Shown here piece by piece: positions 37,858 to 47,491 of a stretch of DNA of 64,000 bases (positions are counted from its first letter, which is position 1; each line of letters begins with the position of its first letter). Under the pieces are notes generated by a model. That model saw nothing but the letters and a program-made list of their open reading frames with translations. It searched no databases and was not told the DNA's origin. The DNA comes from Kineobactrum salinum. Its GTDB lineage: Bacteria > Pseudomonadota > Gammaproteobacteria > Pseudomonadales > Halieaceae. A program made the translations under genes and the position numbers. The stretch lies in NCBI RefSeq assembly GCF_010669285.1, contig NZ_CP048711.1, forward strand, positions 3,968,001 through 4,032,000, in the 5' to 3' direction.

Positions 37858-39259
37858 AAGAAAAATATCTATCAATATCGATGTGTCTGATGCGATATTC
37901 GGAGAGCTTACTCTCAAGAATGCAATACTATCTGATTCGATCGTTGCGCGAGGAGTCACCTTCAACAGTAGTGTTAGCATTAATGGGGCGGAGTTTCATT
38001 CCGAGTTGAATTGTGAGCGCTCTACATTCAAAGGAGAGCTGTCAGTTGAGAGGACGAAATTTTCAAAATCTGTGAATGCCCGCGAAGTAATATATCGGGG
38101 GCCAGTTCGGATACAAGGGTCAAATTTTGAAAGTTCCTTAGCATGCACAGAATCTGTCTTCGAAAAGGATTTCGCTTTCATGAACTCCAAGAGCAAAGGG
38201 GCATTTGGGATAGAACGCTCGAGATTTTGCGCAGACACATACTTTTCCGGCCGTTTCGAGCATCGTGCTAATTTTAATATGTGTCTGTTCATGGAGGAAG
38301 TGCGCTTCAAGCATACGCGAAACGTTGTTATTAAGGCTGGCTCAGCGAAGGAGCGTAGCGGCTTGACTGCTTCTCGGATGAAGAGATTTAAGGGTTGGAC
38401 TAAAGAGCTCCTTGAGAGGATCGCATCAACGATTCATGCATGGAGTAAGAAACACTTCCCAGTAGAGCTCAAAGAGGAGGAGAAAAATCTGTCCTCTCTT
38501 TTTTACGGTGAGACACATCTAGAGAATATCCGTTTCGAAAAGCCGTCACGTGTTTTTTTTGATGGAGTTGATTTAGCAAAGGCAAGGTTTCTCGGTACCG
38601 CGCTTGGAGGTGTAGGTTTCCTAGGATGCAATTTTTACCAGCCGGGCCTCAGGAGGAACGGAATATTTGATGAAGGTTGGGTAATCGGATTGAGTTATAT
38701 TGATAAAATGCGCCTTCTGCCGGCGGTAGAACAGCTAAATAGAGATATTCGGCTTTCTTTGGAACACGTAAAAAGCTTCAGTAAGGCAAATGATTTCTAC
38801 GTCGGTGAGATTGATTGTAGGCGGCGGCAGCTTTCGTTTTTGAAAGCATATTTCTTGAGCATACCCGCCCTGTATAAAGTTCTGTCCGATTACGGAACAA
38901 GTGCGCTCCGTCCGTGCCTGTGGTTCTTTTTCTTCGGGTGCCTCCATGCTGCGATCATCGCGAAGCTTTTCCCGTTGAATGTTGAGATACAAGATTTGGG
39001 GTCACTCCACCAAAATCGTTCTTTTTTGCTGTTTGATACCTATGAGCTGAGTGCGATTGATCATGTCTGGCCCCAAGCCCGCGATCGACTACTCTACTCT
39101 CTGCAAGTGATGACACTCCAGCAGGGGAGGTCTGTCTATACGCCAGAAGTCCCTGCGTCGGCCGCCATTGGGTTTCTCAACCTTGTCTTTCAAATCCTCG
39201 GGCCGGCGCTCATAGCAGTTACTGCGTTGGCGTTGCGCGTGCAAATCAGGCGGTTTTGA

Positions 39260-39518
39260 GAAAGAGCCTACTGTAGGGCCTCAGCCTCCAAAGGTCCGCT
39301 CCTGGCCGGAAGCGGATCGTCATATTTTTCCGCAGCCGAGCTTTATCTTCCGACCCAATGGCGTCGATTGAAGATAACTGAGCACATGGCGACAGACCAC
39401 TCGTCTCACAAAGCCCTCCGCCCGTTGCGCACGTGAGCAGGTTTACCTCCAATGCTGAAGTTTGGCACCCGGCACCAGCTCTTTAGTTTGCCCAAGACAC
39501 TTCATTGAGATTCCCCAA
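39260..39518. other. Non-coding stretch at the right end of the accessory region
   Basis: Contains TCCGCT-CCTGGCCGGA-AGCGGA (39293-39314), a hairpin related to the 59-bp repeats at 31698 and 34071. GC content returns to core-genome levels from here, and gcvP follows on the minus strand. No gene seen. Confidence 0.5.
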
Positions 39519-42406
39519 CTACAGCGCCGGCTCGCGGTAGCTGTCAATCGACGGGCAGGAACAGACCAGGTTCCGGTCCCCATAGACGTTGTCCACCCGG
39601 TTCACCGGCGGCCAGTATTTGTTGCGCCGCAGCGAGGCGGCCGGGTAGGCGGCCTGTTCGCGGCTGTAACTGTGGGGCCACTGCTCCGCGGTCACATCCA
39701 GCAGGGTGTGGGGTGCGTTGCGCAGGGGATTGTCTTCGCTGTCCAGCCGCCCTTCCTGCACCGCGCGGATTTCCTCGCGGATGGTGATCATGGCGTCGCA
39801 GAAACGATCCAGTTCCGCCAGTGATTCCGACTCGGTGGGCTCGATCATCAGCGTGCCCGCCACCGGGAAGGACATGGTGGGGGCGTGGAAGCCGAAGTCC
39901 ACCAGGCGCTTCGCGATGTCCTCTTCGCTGATGCCACTGGCCTCCTTCAGCGGCCGGATATCGACGATGCACTCGTGGGCGACGGTGCCATTGCGCCCGG
40001 TGTAGAGGATGGGGTAGTGCTCCTTCAGCCGGTGGGCGATGTAGTTGGCGCTAAGAATAGCCACGCGGGTGGCGCGGGTCAGGCCCTCGGCGCCCATCAG
40101 CGCGATGTAGGCCCAGGAGATCGGCAGGATGGAAGCGCTGCCCCAGGGGGCGGCGGCAACCACATCGTTGTCGGCCGCCAGGCCCGGCACCGGCACTACC
40201 GGGTTTGTCGGCAGGAAGGGCTGCAGATGGGCACCAACCCCGATCGGGCCCATGCCCGGGCCACCGCCGCCGTGGGGAATGCAGAAGGTCTTGTGCAGGT
40301 TCAGGTGGGAGACGTCGGCGCCGAATTTGCCAGGGGAGGCGAGCCCCACCAGGGCGTTGAGGTTGGCGCCGTCTACATACACCTGGCCGCCGTGGCGGTG
40401 CACGATATCGCACACGTCCACTACTGTTTCCTCGAACACGCCGTGAGTCGAGGGATAGGTGATCATGATTGCCGCCAGCTCCGCGCTGTGCTTGCTGGCC
40501 TTGGTCTCCAGGTCTTCCAGATCGACGTTGCCACCGCCGTCGCACTCGACAATGACCACCCGCATGCCCGCCAGCGCGGCACTGGCGGGATTGGTGCCGT
40601 GGGCGGAGGAGGGGATCAGGCAGATGTCGCGCTGATCGTCGCCGCGGCTCTCGTGGTAGCGGCGGATCGCCAGCAGGCCGGCGTACTCGCCCTGGGAGCC
40701 CGCATTGGGCTGCAGGGAAATGGCGTCATAACCGGTGCACTCCTTGAGCATGTGTTCCAGCTCCGCCAGCAGTTGCTGGTAGCCTTCGGTTTGGTCCGCC
40801 GGTGCAAAGGGGTGCATGCCGGCAAAGCCGGGCCAGCTGATCGCCAGCATTTCGGTGGTGGCGTTGAGTTTCATGGTACAGCTGCCCAGCGGGATCATGG
40901 CGCGGTTGAGGGCGATGTCCCGGTCCTCCAGCCGGCGCAGGTAGCGCAGCATTTCGGTTTCCGAATGGTATTGGTGGAACAGCGGATGCTGCAGGTAGTC
41001 GACTTCGCGCTGCAGGGCGGGCGGGATACCGTCGATGGCGTCGTCGCGCTCACGGCAGCCGGTAGCCGGCCCCGAGCCGGTAACGACCGCCAGCAGCTGG
41101 TCCACGTCCTCCGCGGTGGTGGTTTCGTCCAACGCGATACCCAGCCTGTCGCTGCCGATGATGCGCAGGTTCATGCCCGCCGCCAGGGCGCGCTCAATAA
41201 TCGCGGCCTGTTCGCCGCCAACGTCCAGGGTCAGGGTATCGAAGAATTGTGCGTTCACGGGCTGGATGCCCGCCGCTTCCAGGCCGGCGGCCAGCAGCCC
41301 GGTGAGCCGGTGCACGCGCTCGGCGATGCGGCGCAGACCGCCCGGGCCGTGATACATGGCAAAGAAGGCCGCCATGATGGAGAGCAGGGCCTGGGCGGTG
41401 CAGATGTTGCTGGTGGCCTTCTCCCGGCGAATGTGCTGCTCCCGGGTCTGCATCGCCATGCGCAGCGCCTCGTTGCCGTGGCGATCGACCGACACGCCGA
41501 TGATGCGGCCCGGGGTGGAGCGCTTGTAGGCATCGCGGGTGGCGAAGAAGGCAGCATGGGGGCCACCAAAACCCATCGGTACGCCGAAGCGCTGGGAGTT
41601 GCCGACCACCACATCGGCACCCTGGGCGCCCGGTGACTGCAGCAGCAACAGCGAGAGGATGTCCGCGGCCACGGTGACCAGCGTGCCGGCCTCGTGGGCG
41701 CGCGCAATCAGCGGCTGCAGGTCGCGAACGTGGCCCCAGGTGCCGGGGTACTGCAGCAGCAGGCCGAAGGCCTCGGTGCTGCCCACCAGCTGTTCAGGAT
41801 CGCCCACCACCACCTCAATGTCCAGCGCCTCGGCGCGGGTGCGTACCACGGCGATGGTCTGCGGGTGGCAGTCCTCGGCCACGATAAAACAGTTGCTGCG
41901 ATTCTTCTTGTTGACCCGCTGCAGCAGGGTCATCGCCTCGGCGGCGGCAGTGCCCTCGTCCAGCATTGAGGCATTGGCCAGTTCCATACCGGTCAGGTCC
42001 ATGATCACTTGCTGGAAGGTCAGCAGCGCCTCCAGCCGGCCCTGGGAGATTTCCGGCTGATAGGGCGTATAGGCCGTATACCAGCCCGGGTTTTCCAGCA
42101 CATTGCGCTGGATCACGGTGGGGGTCCAGGTGTCGTGATAACCGATACCGATATAGGATTTGAGCACCCGGTTGCGGCCGGCGATCGCGCGCAGCCGGGC
42201 CAGTACCGCCTGCTCGCTCTGGGCGCCCCCAGGTCCATCGATTCACGGCGGCGGATGCCGGCGGGCACGGTGGCATCGATCAGCGCATCCAGGTTATCGA
42301 AACCCAGCAGTTGCGCCATGTCCCGCTGCTGCTCGGGCGTCGGGCCAATGTGGCGTTGGATGAATTCCTGGTGATGTTCCAGTTCCAGTAGGGAAGGGCG
42401 CTTCAT
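39519..42406 (-). pseudogene. gcvP: Glycine dehydrogenase (decarboxylating), one frameshift
   Basis: The P protein of the glycine cleavage system: a PLP enzyme that decarboxylates glycine and passes the aminomethyl group to the H protein. It begins MKRPSLLELEHHQEFIQRHIG and shifts frame near 42221-42230 (minus strand CTGGGGGCGCCCAG). It then continues with [11 protein letters not shown]...[13 protein letters not shown] to the end. One added base gives 962 residues, the normal length. The PLP lysine is in [17 protein letters not shown]. gcvT and gcvH are not adjacent. Likely a sequence error. Confidence 0.92.
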
Positions 42407-42682
42407 GTGGGCTCCGAAGGCATTGGCTAAGGCTGATCGGCGGGGTATCAGGGAGGCCGAATGGTAGCAGCAGCGCCTGCGGTCGGCAATAAACCACATA
42501 TTCAAATGAAGTCACAAAGATGCTTGGTTATGTGCAGCCAGCTAGAGAAGAGCCTCATCTCGTATTCGTACGAAATCCAACATGCGGCCCGCTATTTTCG
42601 GTTTGTTGAGGAATTGCCGGTCACGCCTACGATCAAGGTGGAACAGTACAAGCTTAAAAGTCTACTGTTGGCCGAGTTGGGT
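42407..42682. other. Intergenic gap between gcvP and the DUF4143 ATPase
   Basis: 276 bp without a supported gene. A 75-codon plus-strand frame crosses it but shows no domain, no ribosome site and overlaps the repaired 3' end of the DUF4143 gene. No glycine riboswitch-like motif was recognised on the gcvP side. Confidence 0.4.
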
Positions 42683-43866
42683 TTATAGTGCATCGAGCTC
42701 GGTTAGCTCTTGCATCAGTTCGTCAAGCGGAACCGTTTCAACAGTGTCTCCTTGTCGGAAACGGTGCCTGCCGGGGTAGACCACCAGTCGCCGTTGCGCC
42801 TTGAGGTCTTCGCAACCCTGGTAAAACCCCGGGAGGGTTGTGGCCGGTTCGCCGTGCGTTTTATTTCGATTGCCCAGCGCTGGTCGGGGCTGAATTCAAG
42901 GACCAGATCAATCTCCGCGCCTCTAGCCGTACGATAGAAAAATGGCTGTACCCAATTCGGAACGACGGCCAGAAGGTTTTCGATGACAAACCCCTCCCAA
43001 CTCGCACCGGCCACGGGGTGGCTCAGTACCTCTTCGAGTGTCGTCAAGCCGAGCAGGCTGTGAACCATGCCGCTGTCGCGAAGATAGGTTTTGGGGGAGC
43101 GCACAAGGCGTTTTTTGATGTTGCCGTGCCAGGGCTGCAGGCGTCGCACCAGGAGCAGGTCTACGAGGAGGTCAAGGTAGCGATTGAGTGTGCGGGTGTC
43201 GATAGCCAGTGCCGCCGCCAATTTGGAAGCATTGAGCAGGCTGCCCTGATTGTGCGCAAGCATCGTCCAGAAGCGCCTGAGCGTCTCCCCAGGAACTCTC
43301 GAATCGAATTGGGGGATATCCCTTTCCAGGTAAGATCGTACGAAGTCCCGTCGCCAGGTCATACTGGCCCTGTCGGATTTTGCGAGAAAGGAATTCGGAA
43401 AGCCGCCGCGAATCCAAAGCATGTCCCGGGCGCCAGGTTGGATGCCGGCTGTTTCCAGGAGATTCAGCGGGCCGAGTTCCCGATAGGCGATACGTCCGGC
43501 CAGGGTTTCGGAGGTTTGCCGGAGCAGGTCAATGGAGGCGGAACCGAGAAACAGGAATTTTCCGGTACCGTGGCCTTCGCGACGGTAGGCGTCGATCAGG
43601 CCGCGAATGGGTTCAAAGAGGCCGGGTATGCGCTGGATTTCGTCGAGGATGACGAGCCTGTCCGAATAACGCGAAAGTATGTCCCCGGGGGTGCCGAGAA
43701 CCGCGGCGTCTTCCGGGTTTTCCAAATCGAAATAGATTGATTCGCGGGTATCGGCAATCTGATGGGCGAGGGTGGTTTTACCCACTTGGCGGGGGCCCAA
43801 TAGCGTAACCGCAGCCTGCTCGGTAAGCAGCAGCTCCACTGTCTGTTGGAGATCGCGCTTAATCAT
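42683..43866 (-). pseudogene. AAA_14 / DUF4143 ATPase, one frameshift near the 3' end
   Basis: A predicted ATPase of the archaeal-type AAA_14 family: Walker A GPRQVGKTT (~24-32), Walker B LVILDEIQR (~71-79), sensor FLFLGSAS, then DUF4143 from ~190 with the nuclease-like ARGAEIDLVLE and AIEIKRT. The frame ends early at 42715. Adding one base to the AAAACCCC stretch (42823-42830) continues it as GFYQGCEDLKAQRRLVVYPG to 42683, giving 394 residues and a normal family C-terminus. Cellular role of the family is unknown. A 10-bp inverted repeat lies directly upstream. Confidence 0.87.
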
Positions 43867-43904
43867 TGTTGTATTTTATACATTATGATGTTGGAAATAC
43901 AACA
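43867..43904. promoter_or_regulatory. Inverted repeat at the start of the DUF4143 ATPase gene
   Basis: TGTTGTATTT (43867-43876) and AAATACAACA (43895-43904) form perfect 10-bp arms. A nested TGTAT-TTT-ATACA sits at 43870-43882. They abut the minus-strand start codon, so they could be an operator or a leader hairpin. Confidence 0.6.
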
Positions 43905-44045
43905 CTTATTTGCCGACGATACCCCTTCGGCGGGGGACCTGCGACTCACGCCTCCTGCGTCGGGAGGTGTTCAATGAATGAGCATTTTCAGCTGCATTTG
44001 TGGTGAAATAGGGATAGTGACCACCCTACAAATGGAATCCTTCAA

Positions 44046-45263
44046 ATGGAACTGGTAGCGCCGCAGGCTCTGGGCCTGAACAGTGATCAACTGGCCCGAG
44101 TGAACGAGCATTTGCGCCAGGGTTATATCGAGGCCGGCAAGATCCCCGGCAGTGTAACCCTGGTGGCCAGGCGCGGCCGAGCCTGCCTGCTCGATGCGGC
44201 CGGCCAGCGCGACCTGGCCCGCGGCACACCGATGACGGCCGACACCATCTTCCGCATCTTTTCCATGAGCAAGCCGCTGACCTCGGTGGCCTTCATGACC
44301 CTCTACGAGCGCGGCCTGTTTTCGCTGGACGATCCGGTGCACCGCTTCATTCCCTCCTGGCGCCAGCTCGCGGTGCGCAAGGCCGGCGCGATTCCCGCCT
44401 TCGAAACAGTGCCCTGCCAGCGGCCGATGACGATCCGCGACCTGCTGCGCCACACCTCCGGGTTGACCTACGACTTCTTGCGCGAAACCAATATCGACTA
44501 CGCCTACCGCAAGCTGCAGGTGGGCAATCCGCGCCCCGATTACCGCCTGCAGGACATGATCGACCAACTCGCGGAGCTGCCGCTCGAATTCTCCCCCGGG
44601 CAGCGCTGGAATTATTCCCTGGCCACTGACGTAGTGGGTTACCTGATCGAGGTGATCAGCGGCCAGTCCCTGCCCGAGTTCCTGCAACAGACCCTGTTCG
44701 AACCGCTGGGCATGGTCGACACCGGCTTCAATATCGCACCGGACAAGATGGCGCGGCTGGCCTCCTGCTACGAGCGCGACGCGGACAAACAACTGGTCTG
44801 CAACGACGACGGCCAGGACAGCCAGTTCCACGACCGGGTCTTTTACTCCGGCGGCGGCGGGCTGCTCTCCACCGTGGGCGACTACTACCGCTTCTGCCAG
44901 ATGCTGCTGCAGGGCGGCACGCTGGACGGCCAGCGCATCATCGGCTCCCGCACGCTGGCCTACATGACCCGCAACCACCTGCCCGGCGGGGTTGATCTGG
45001 CCGGCATTGCAATGGGCCATTTCGCCGAAACCGACTACGACGGCGTGGGCTTCGGCCTGGGCTTCGCCACCCGGGAAGACCCCGTCCGCAACGGCAATCC
45101 AGCCACTCGCGGCAGCTACTACTGGGGTGGCCTCGCCAGCACGCTGTTCTGGGTGGACCCGGCGGAGGAGCTGGTAGTGATCTTCATGACCCAGCTGATG
45201 CCCTCGAGCACCTTCGCCTTCCGCAGCCAGCTGGAAGCGATAGTGTATGCGGCGCTGGAGTGA
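44046..45263 (+). CDS. Serine hydrolase, class C beta-lactamase/EstB family
   Basis: A 405-residue penicillin-binding-protein-like hydrolase. The catalytic Ser-x-x-Lys is SMSK (~residue 77), the second motif Tyr is in WNYSLATDVVGYL, and the third region is near YYWGGLASTLFWVDP. No signal peptide was seen, so it is probably a cytoplasmic esterase or lipase-like enzyme rather than a true beta-lactamase. It is not in an operon; a palindromic repeat follows its stop. Confidence 0.88.
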   Translation: MELVAPQALGLNSDQLARVNEHLRQGYIEAGKIPGSVTLVARRGRACLLDAAGQRDLARGTPMTADTIFRIFSMSKPLTSVAFMTLYERGLFSLDDPVHRFIPSWRQLAVRKAGAIPAFETVPCQRPMTIRDLLRHTSGLTYDFLRETNIDYAYRKLQVGNPRPDYRLQDMIDQLAELPLEFSPGQRWNYSLATDVVGYLIEVISGQSLPEFLQQTLFEPLGMVDTGFNIAPDKMARLASCYERDADKQLVCNDDGQDSQFHDRVFYSGGGGLLSTVGDYYRFCQMLLQGGTLDGQRIIGSRTLAYMTRNHLPGGVDLAGIAMGHFAETDYDGVGFGLGFATREDPVRNGNPATRGSYYWGGLASTLFWVDPAEELVVIFMTQLMPSSTFAFRSQLEAIVYAALE

Positions 45264-45299
45264 TACGCCTACATTTACGGTACATTGTAGAGAGGTCGG

Positions 45300-45393
45300 C
45301 CGGGGTGCGGTGTTCAAGACCGTTTGCAGCATGGAAGCTGCAACCGAGCCTCCATGGAAGGATTTACGGCGTGTCTTGAACACCGCACCCCGG
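45300..45393. repeat. Intergenic palindromic repeat, copy C (21-bp perfect arms)
   Basis: Arms 45300-45320 and 45373-45393 are perfect 21-bp inverted repeats. The core has TTGCAGC / GCTGCAA and GAGCCTCCATGGAAGGATTT. Relative to copies A and B the inner stem has changed on both sides in step. It lies between convergent genes. Confidence 0.88.
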
Positions 45394-45493
45394 ACGACAT
45401 CTCGGCGGCCGAAGTGCCGGTCTCTAGCGTCACGATTTGGCACCTGCGGCTAAATATTCCGCAAGAGTATGGGGCTGTAATCCGCGCACCGCC

Positions 45494-46011
45494 TCAGTCG
45501 TGATTGAGCGGCGCTTCTGAATACGCAATGGCCGTGATGCACCAGGCCTGCTCCCCTGGGGACTGTGCACCACCACCTCATCATCCAGGCGCTTGCCCAG
45601 TATCGCGCGGGCCATCGGCGAGTCCATGCTCAGCTTGCCCGCCGCCAGTTCGAACTCGTCCGGTCCGACGATGCGCCAGCGGCGCTCGTTGCCAGCTTCG
45701 TCCTCCAGCGTCACCCAGGCCCCGAAGAATACCTTGCCGGTATCGGCGGGAGCCCGGTCCACCACCGTCAGCTCCTCCAGCCGCTTGCTGAGGAAGCGCA
45801 CCCGCGAGTCGATTTCCCGCAGCCGGCGCTTGCCGTAGATATAGTCGCCGTTCTCCGACCGGTCGCCGTTCTTGGCCGCCTCGTGCACCGCATCCGTCAC
45901 CACCGGCCGTTCCACCTTCCACAACTGGTGCAGCTCCCGGCGCAGGGCCTGTTCGCCCTCGGGAGTGATGTAGGTGGAGCCGCGGCGCCGCGGCGGTCGG
46001 TATCTGCTCAT
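45494..46011 (-). pseudogene. greB: Transcript cleavage factor GreB, one frameshift near the 3' end
   Basis: GreB rescues backtracked RNA polymerase by stimulating transcript cleavage. The N-terminal coiled coil (TPEGEQALRRELHQLWKVERP ... NGDRSENGDYIYGKRRL) carries the DxxxxE-type acidic tip. The C-terminal FKBP-like domain reaches SPQG and then shifts frame. Adding one G at the minus-strand run corresponding to 45553-45556 gives EQAWCITAIAYSEAPLNHD and a stop at 45494, a typical GreB end, for 172 residues. Confidence 0.92.
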
Positions 46012-46078
46012 GGCGCGTATTCTATCGGCCCGCGATTCAGTACACTAGCGCGATGATGATCTGGAAGGAGCAACTGAC

Positions 46079-46908
46079 GTGGTAACAGTGCGTATCCTGG
46101 CCGGCGTGGCCACCCTTGTATTGGTGGCGGCGACCGCGAGCGCCGATTGCCTGCAGCTGCAAGGCCAAATGCAGCAGGGCGGGCTGGTGTGGGGGCAGGT
46201 GGCCCCCGGCGACCGGGTGACGCTTGATGGCGAGACGCTGGATGTGCTGGACGACGGCACCGTATTTGCCGGCTTCGGCCGCGATGCCCCGGCCACTGCG
46301 ACCCTGGTCGTGCAGGGTGAGGACAGCTGCCGCCAGACGCTCGACATCGCTCCCCGCCAATACAATATCCAGCGGGTGGAGGGCGTGCCCCAGCGCACCG
46401 TGACTCCGCCCCGGAGCAGCTCGAGCGCATCGCCCGGGAACGCCAGCTGGTTGCTGCAGCCAAGGGCCGGCGCCTGGCGCGGCCGGACCTGTTGGCCCAG
46501 GCGCTGGCGGGTTTCAGCTGGCCGGTGGAAGGCCGGATCTCAGGCGTCTACGGCAGCCAGCGTATCTACAATGGCAAGCCCGGCAGCCCCCACTACGGGG
46601 TGGACGTGGCGGTCCCCACCGGCACCGAAGTGCGGGCACCGGCGGCCGGTGTGGTAACCCTGGCGGAGCCCGACCTGTTCTACTCCGGCGGCACCATTAT
46701 CCTGGACCACGGCTACCTGCTGTCCTCGTCCTTTCTGCACCTGAGCAAGCTGCATGTGGCCGTGGGTGATGAGGTAGAGCCGGGCGACCTGATCGCCGAA
46801 GTGGGCGCCACCGGCCGCGCCACCGGGCCCCACCTGGACTGGCGGATGAGCTGGCGCAGCGCCCGCATCGATCCGCAATTCCTGGTACCACCCATGCCAC
46901 AGCCCTGA
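46079..46908 (+). pseudogene. M23-family metallopeptidase, exported, one frameshift
   Basis: A signal peptide (~1-21) is followed by a beta-rich N-terminal domain, and the frame then breaks at a run of four C (46409-46412). One added C continues it as EQLERIARERQLVAAAKG into the peptidase domain. Zinc-ligand motifs are HYGVDVAVPTGT (H-x3-D) and HLDWRMS (H-x-D). Repaired length is 276 residues. M23 enzymes cut peptidoglycan cross-links or peptide stems in the periplasm. GTG start at 46079 behind AAGGAG. Confidence 0.9.
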
Positions 46909-46951
46909 AAAATCCGTATAATGGCGCCCCTTTGCAAGCTCGGAACCTGTC

Positions 46952-47137
46952 ATGATTGACGAAAAACTGCTGAGTATCCTGGTGTGCCCGGTGACCAAGG
47001 CGCCGCTCAAGTATGACCGGGAAAAGGAAGAGCTGGTGTGCAAGGCCAGTGGTCTTGCCTATCCCGTGCGCGACGGCATTCCCGTCATGCTGGAGAGCGA
47101 GGCACGCGTGCTCACCACCGACGAGAAACTGGGGTAA
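46952..47137 (+). CDS. Trm112-like UPF0434 protein
   Basis: A 61-residue protein. [11 protein letters not shown] and [21 protein letters not shown] are the family signature. The first Cys of a C-x2-C pair is followed by Val-Thr here, so the zinc site may be incomplete. Related to eukaryotic Trm112; its bacterial role is unclear. It lies just before the HIT protein gene. Confidence 0.88.
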   Translation: MIDEKLLSILVCPVTKAPLKYDREKEELVCKASGLAYPVRDGIPVMLESEARVLTTDEKLG

Positions 47138-47139
47138 CC

Positions 47140-47487
47140 ATGTCCGACACCATTTTTGGCAAGATCATCAGCGGCGATATTCCCACGGAGTTCCTGTACG
47201 AGGACGAGCACTGTGTCGCCATCAACGACATCCACCCGCAGGCACCGGTGCATGTGCTGGTGATCCCGAAGAAGGGGATTCCGCGGCTGGTGGACGCAAC
47301 GGCCGACGACCGGGACCTGCTCGGTCATCTCATGCTGGCGGCGGGCCGGATTGCCGACCAACTGGGTGTGGCCGATGCGTTCCGGTTGATCGTCAACAAT
47401 GGCGCCGGCGCCGGCCAGACCGTGTTCCATCTGCATCTCCATATTCTGGCGGGCAAGTCTTTCGCCGAAGGCCAAATGACAGGCTGA
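47140..47487 (+). CDS. HIT-family protein (HinT-like)
   Basis: A 115-residue nucleotide-binding hydrolase. The start [15 protein letters not shown] fits the family, and the catalytic triad HLHLHIL is intact (residues ~101-107). HinT enzymes hydrolyse adenosine phosphoramidates. It begins 2 bp after the UPF0434 stop and ends 4 bp before alaS, so the three are probably co-transcribed. Confidence 0.93.
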   Translation: MSDTIFGKIISGDIPTEFLYEDEHCVAINDIHPQAPVHVLVIPKKGIPRLVDATADDRDLLGHLMLAAGRIADQLGVADAFRLIVNNGAGAGQTVFHLHLHILAGKSFAEGQMTG

Positions 47488-47491
47488 ATCT

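Larger units (their letters stand above)
36264..39259 (+). pseudogene. Pentapeptide-repeat membrane protein gene interrupted by an IS4-family element
   Basis: The 5' part (36264-36532) and 3' part (37867-39259) are one gene split by the insertion sequence at 36533-37857. Removing it plus one copy of the 9-bp duplication joins SRKI to SINIDVSDAIFGEL in frame and gives 553 residues. The N-terminus has C-x8-C-x12-C-x2-H, a possible zinc site. The middle shows degenerate pentapeptide-like repeats (VTFNSSVSINGAEFHSE, STFKGELSVERTKFSKS), and two or three membrane segments lie near the C-terminus. Function unknown; the product is disrupted in this strain. Confidence 0.85.

Noticed and set aside
39885..41636. 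583-codon plus-strand open frame opposite gcvP
   Set aside because: Antisense shadow of gcvP with no recognisable protein features.
42461..42688. 75-codon frame upstream of gcvP
   Set aside because: No domain or ribosome site, and it overlaps the repaired end of the DUF4143 gene.
43971..45443. 490-codon minus-strand frame opposite the serine hydrolase
   Set aside because: Shadow frame; its N-terminal part is just the translated palindromic repeat.
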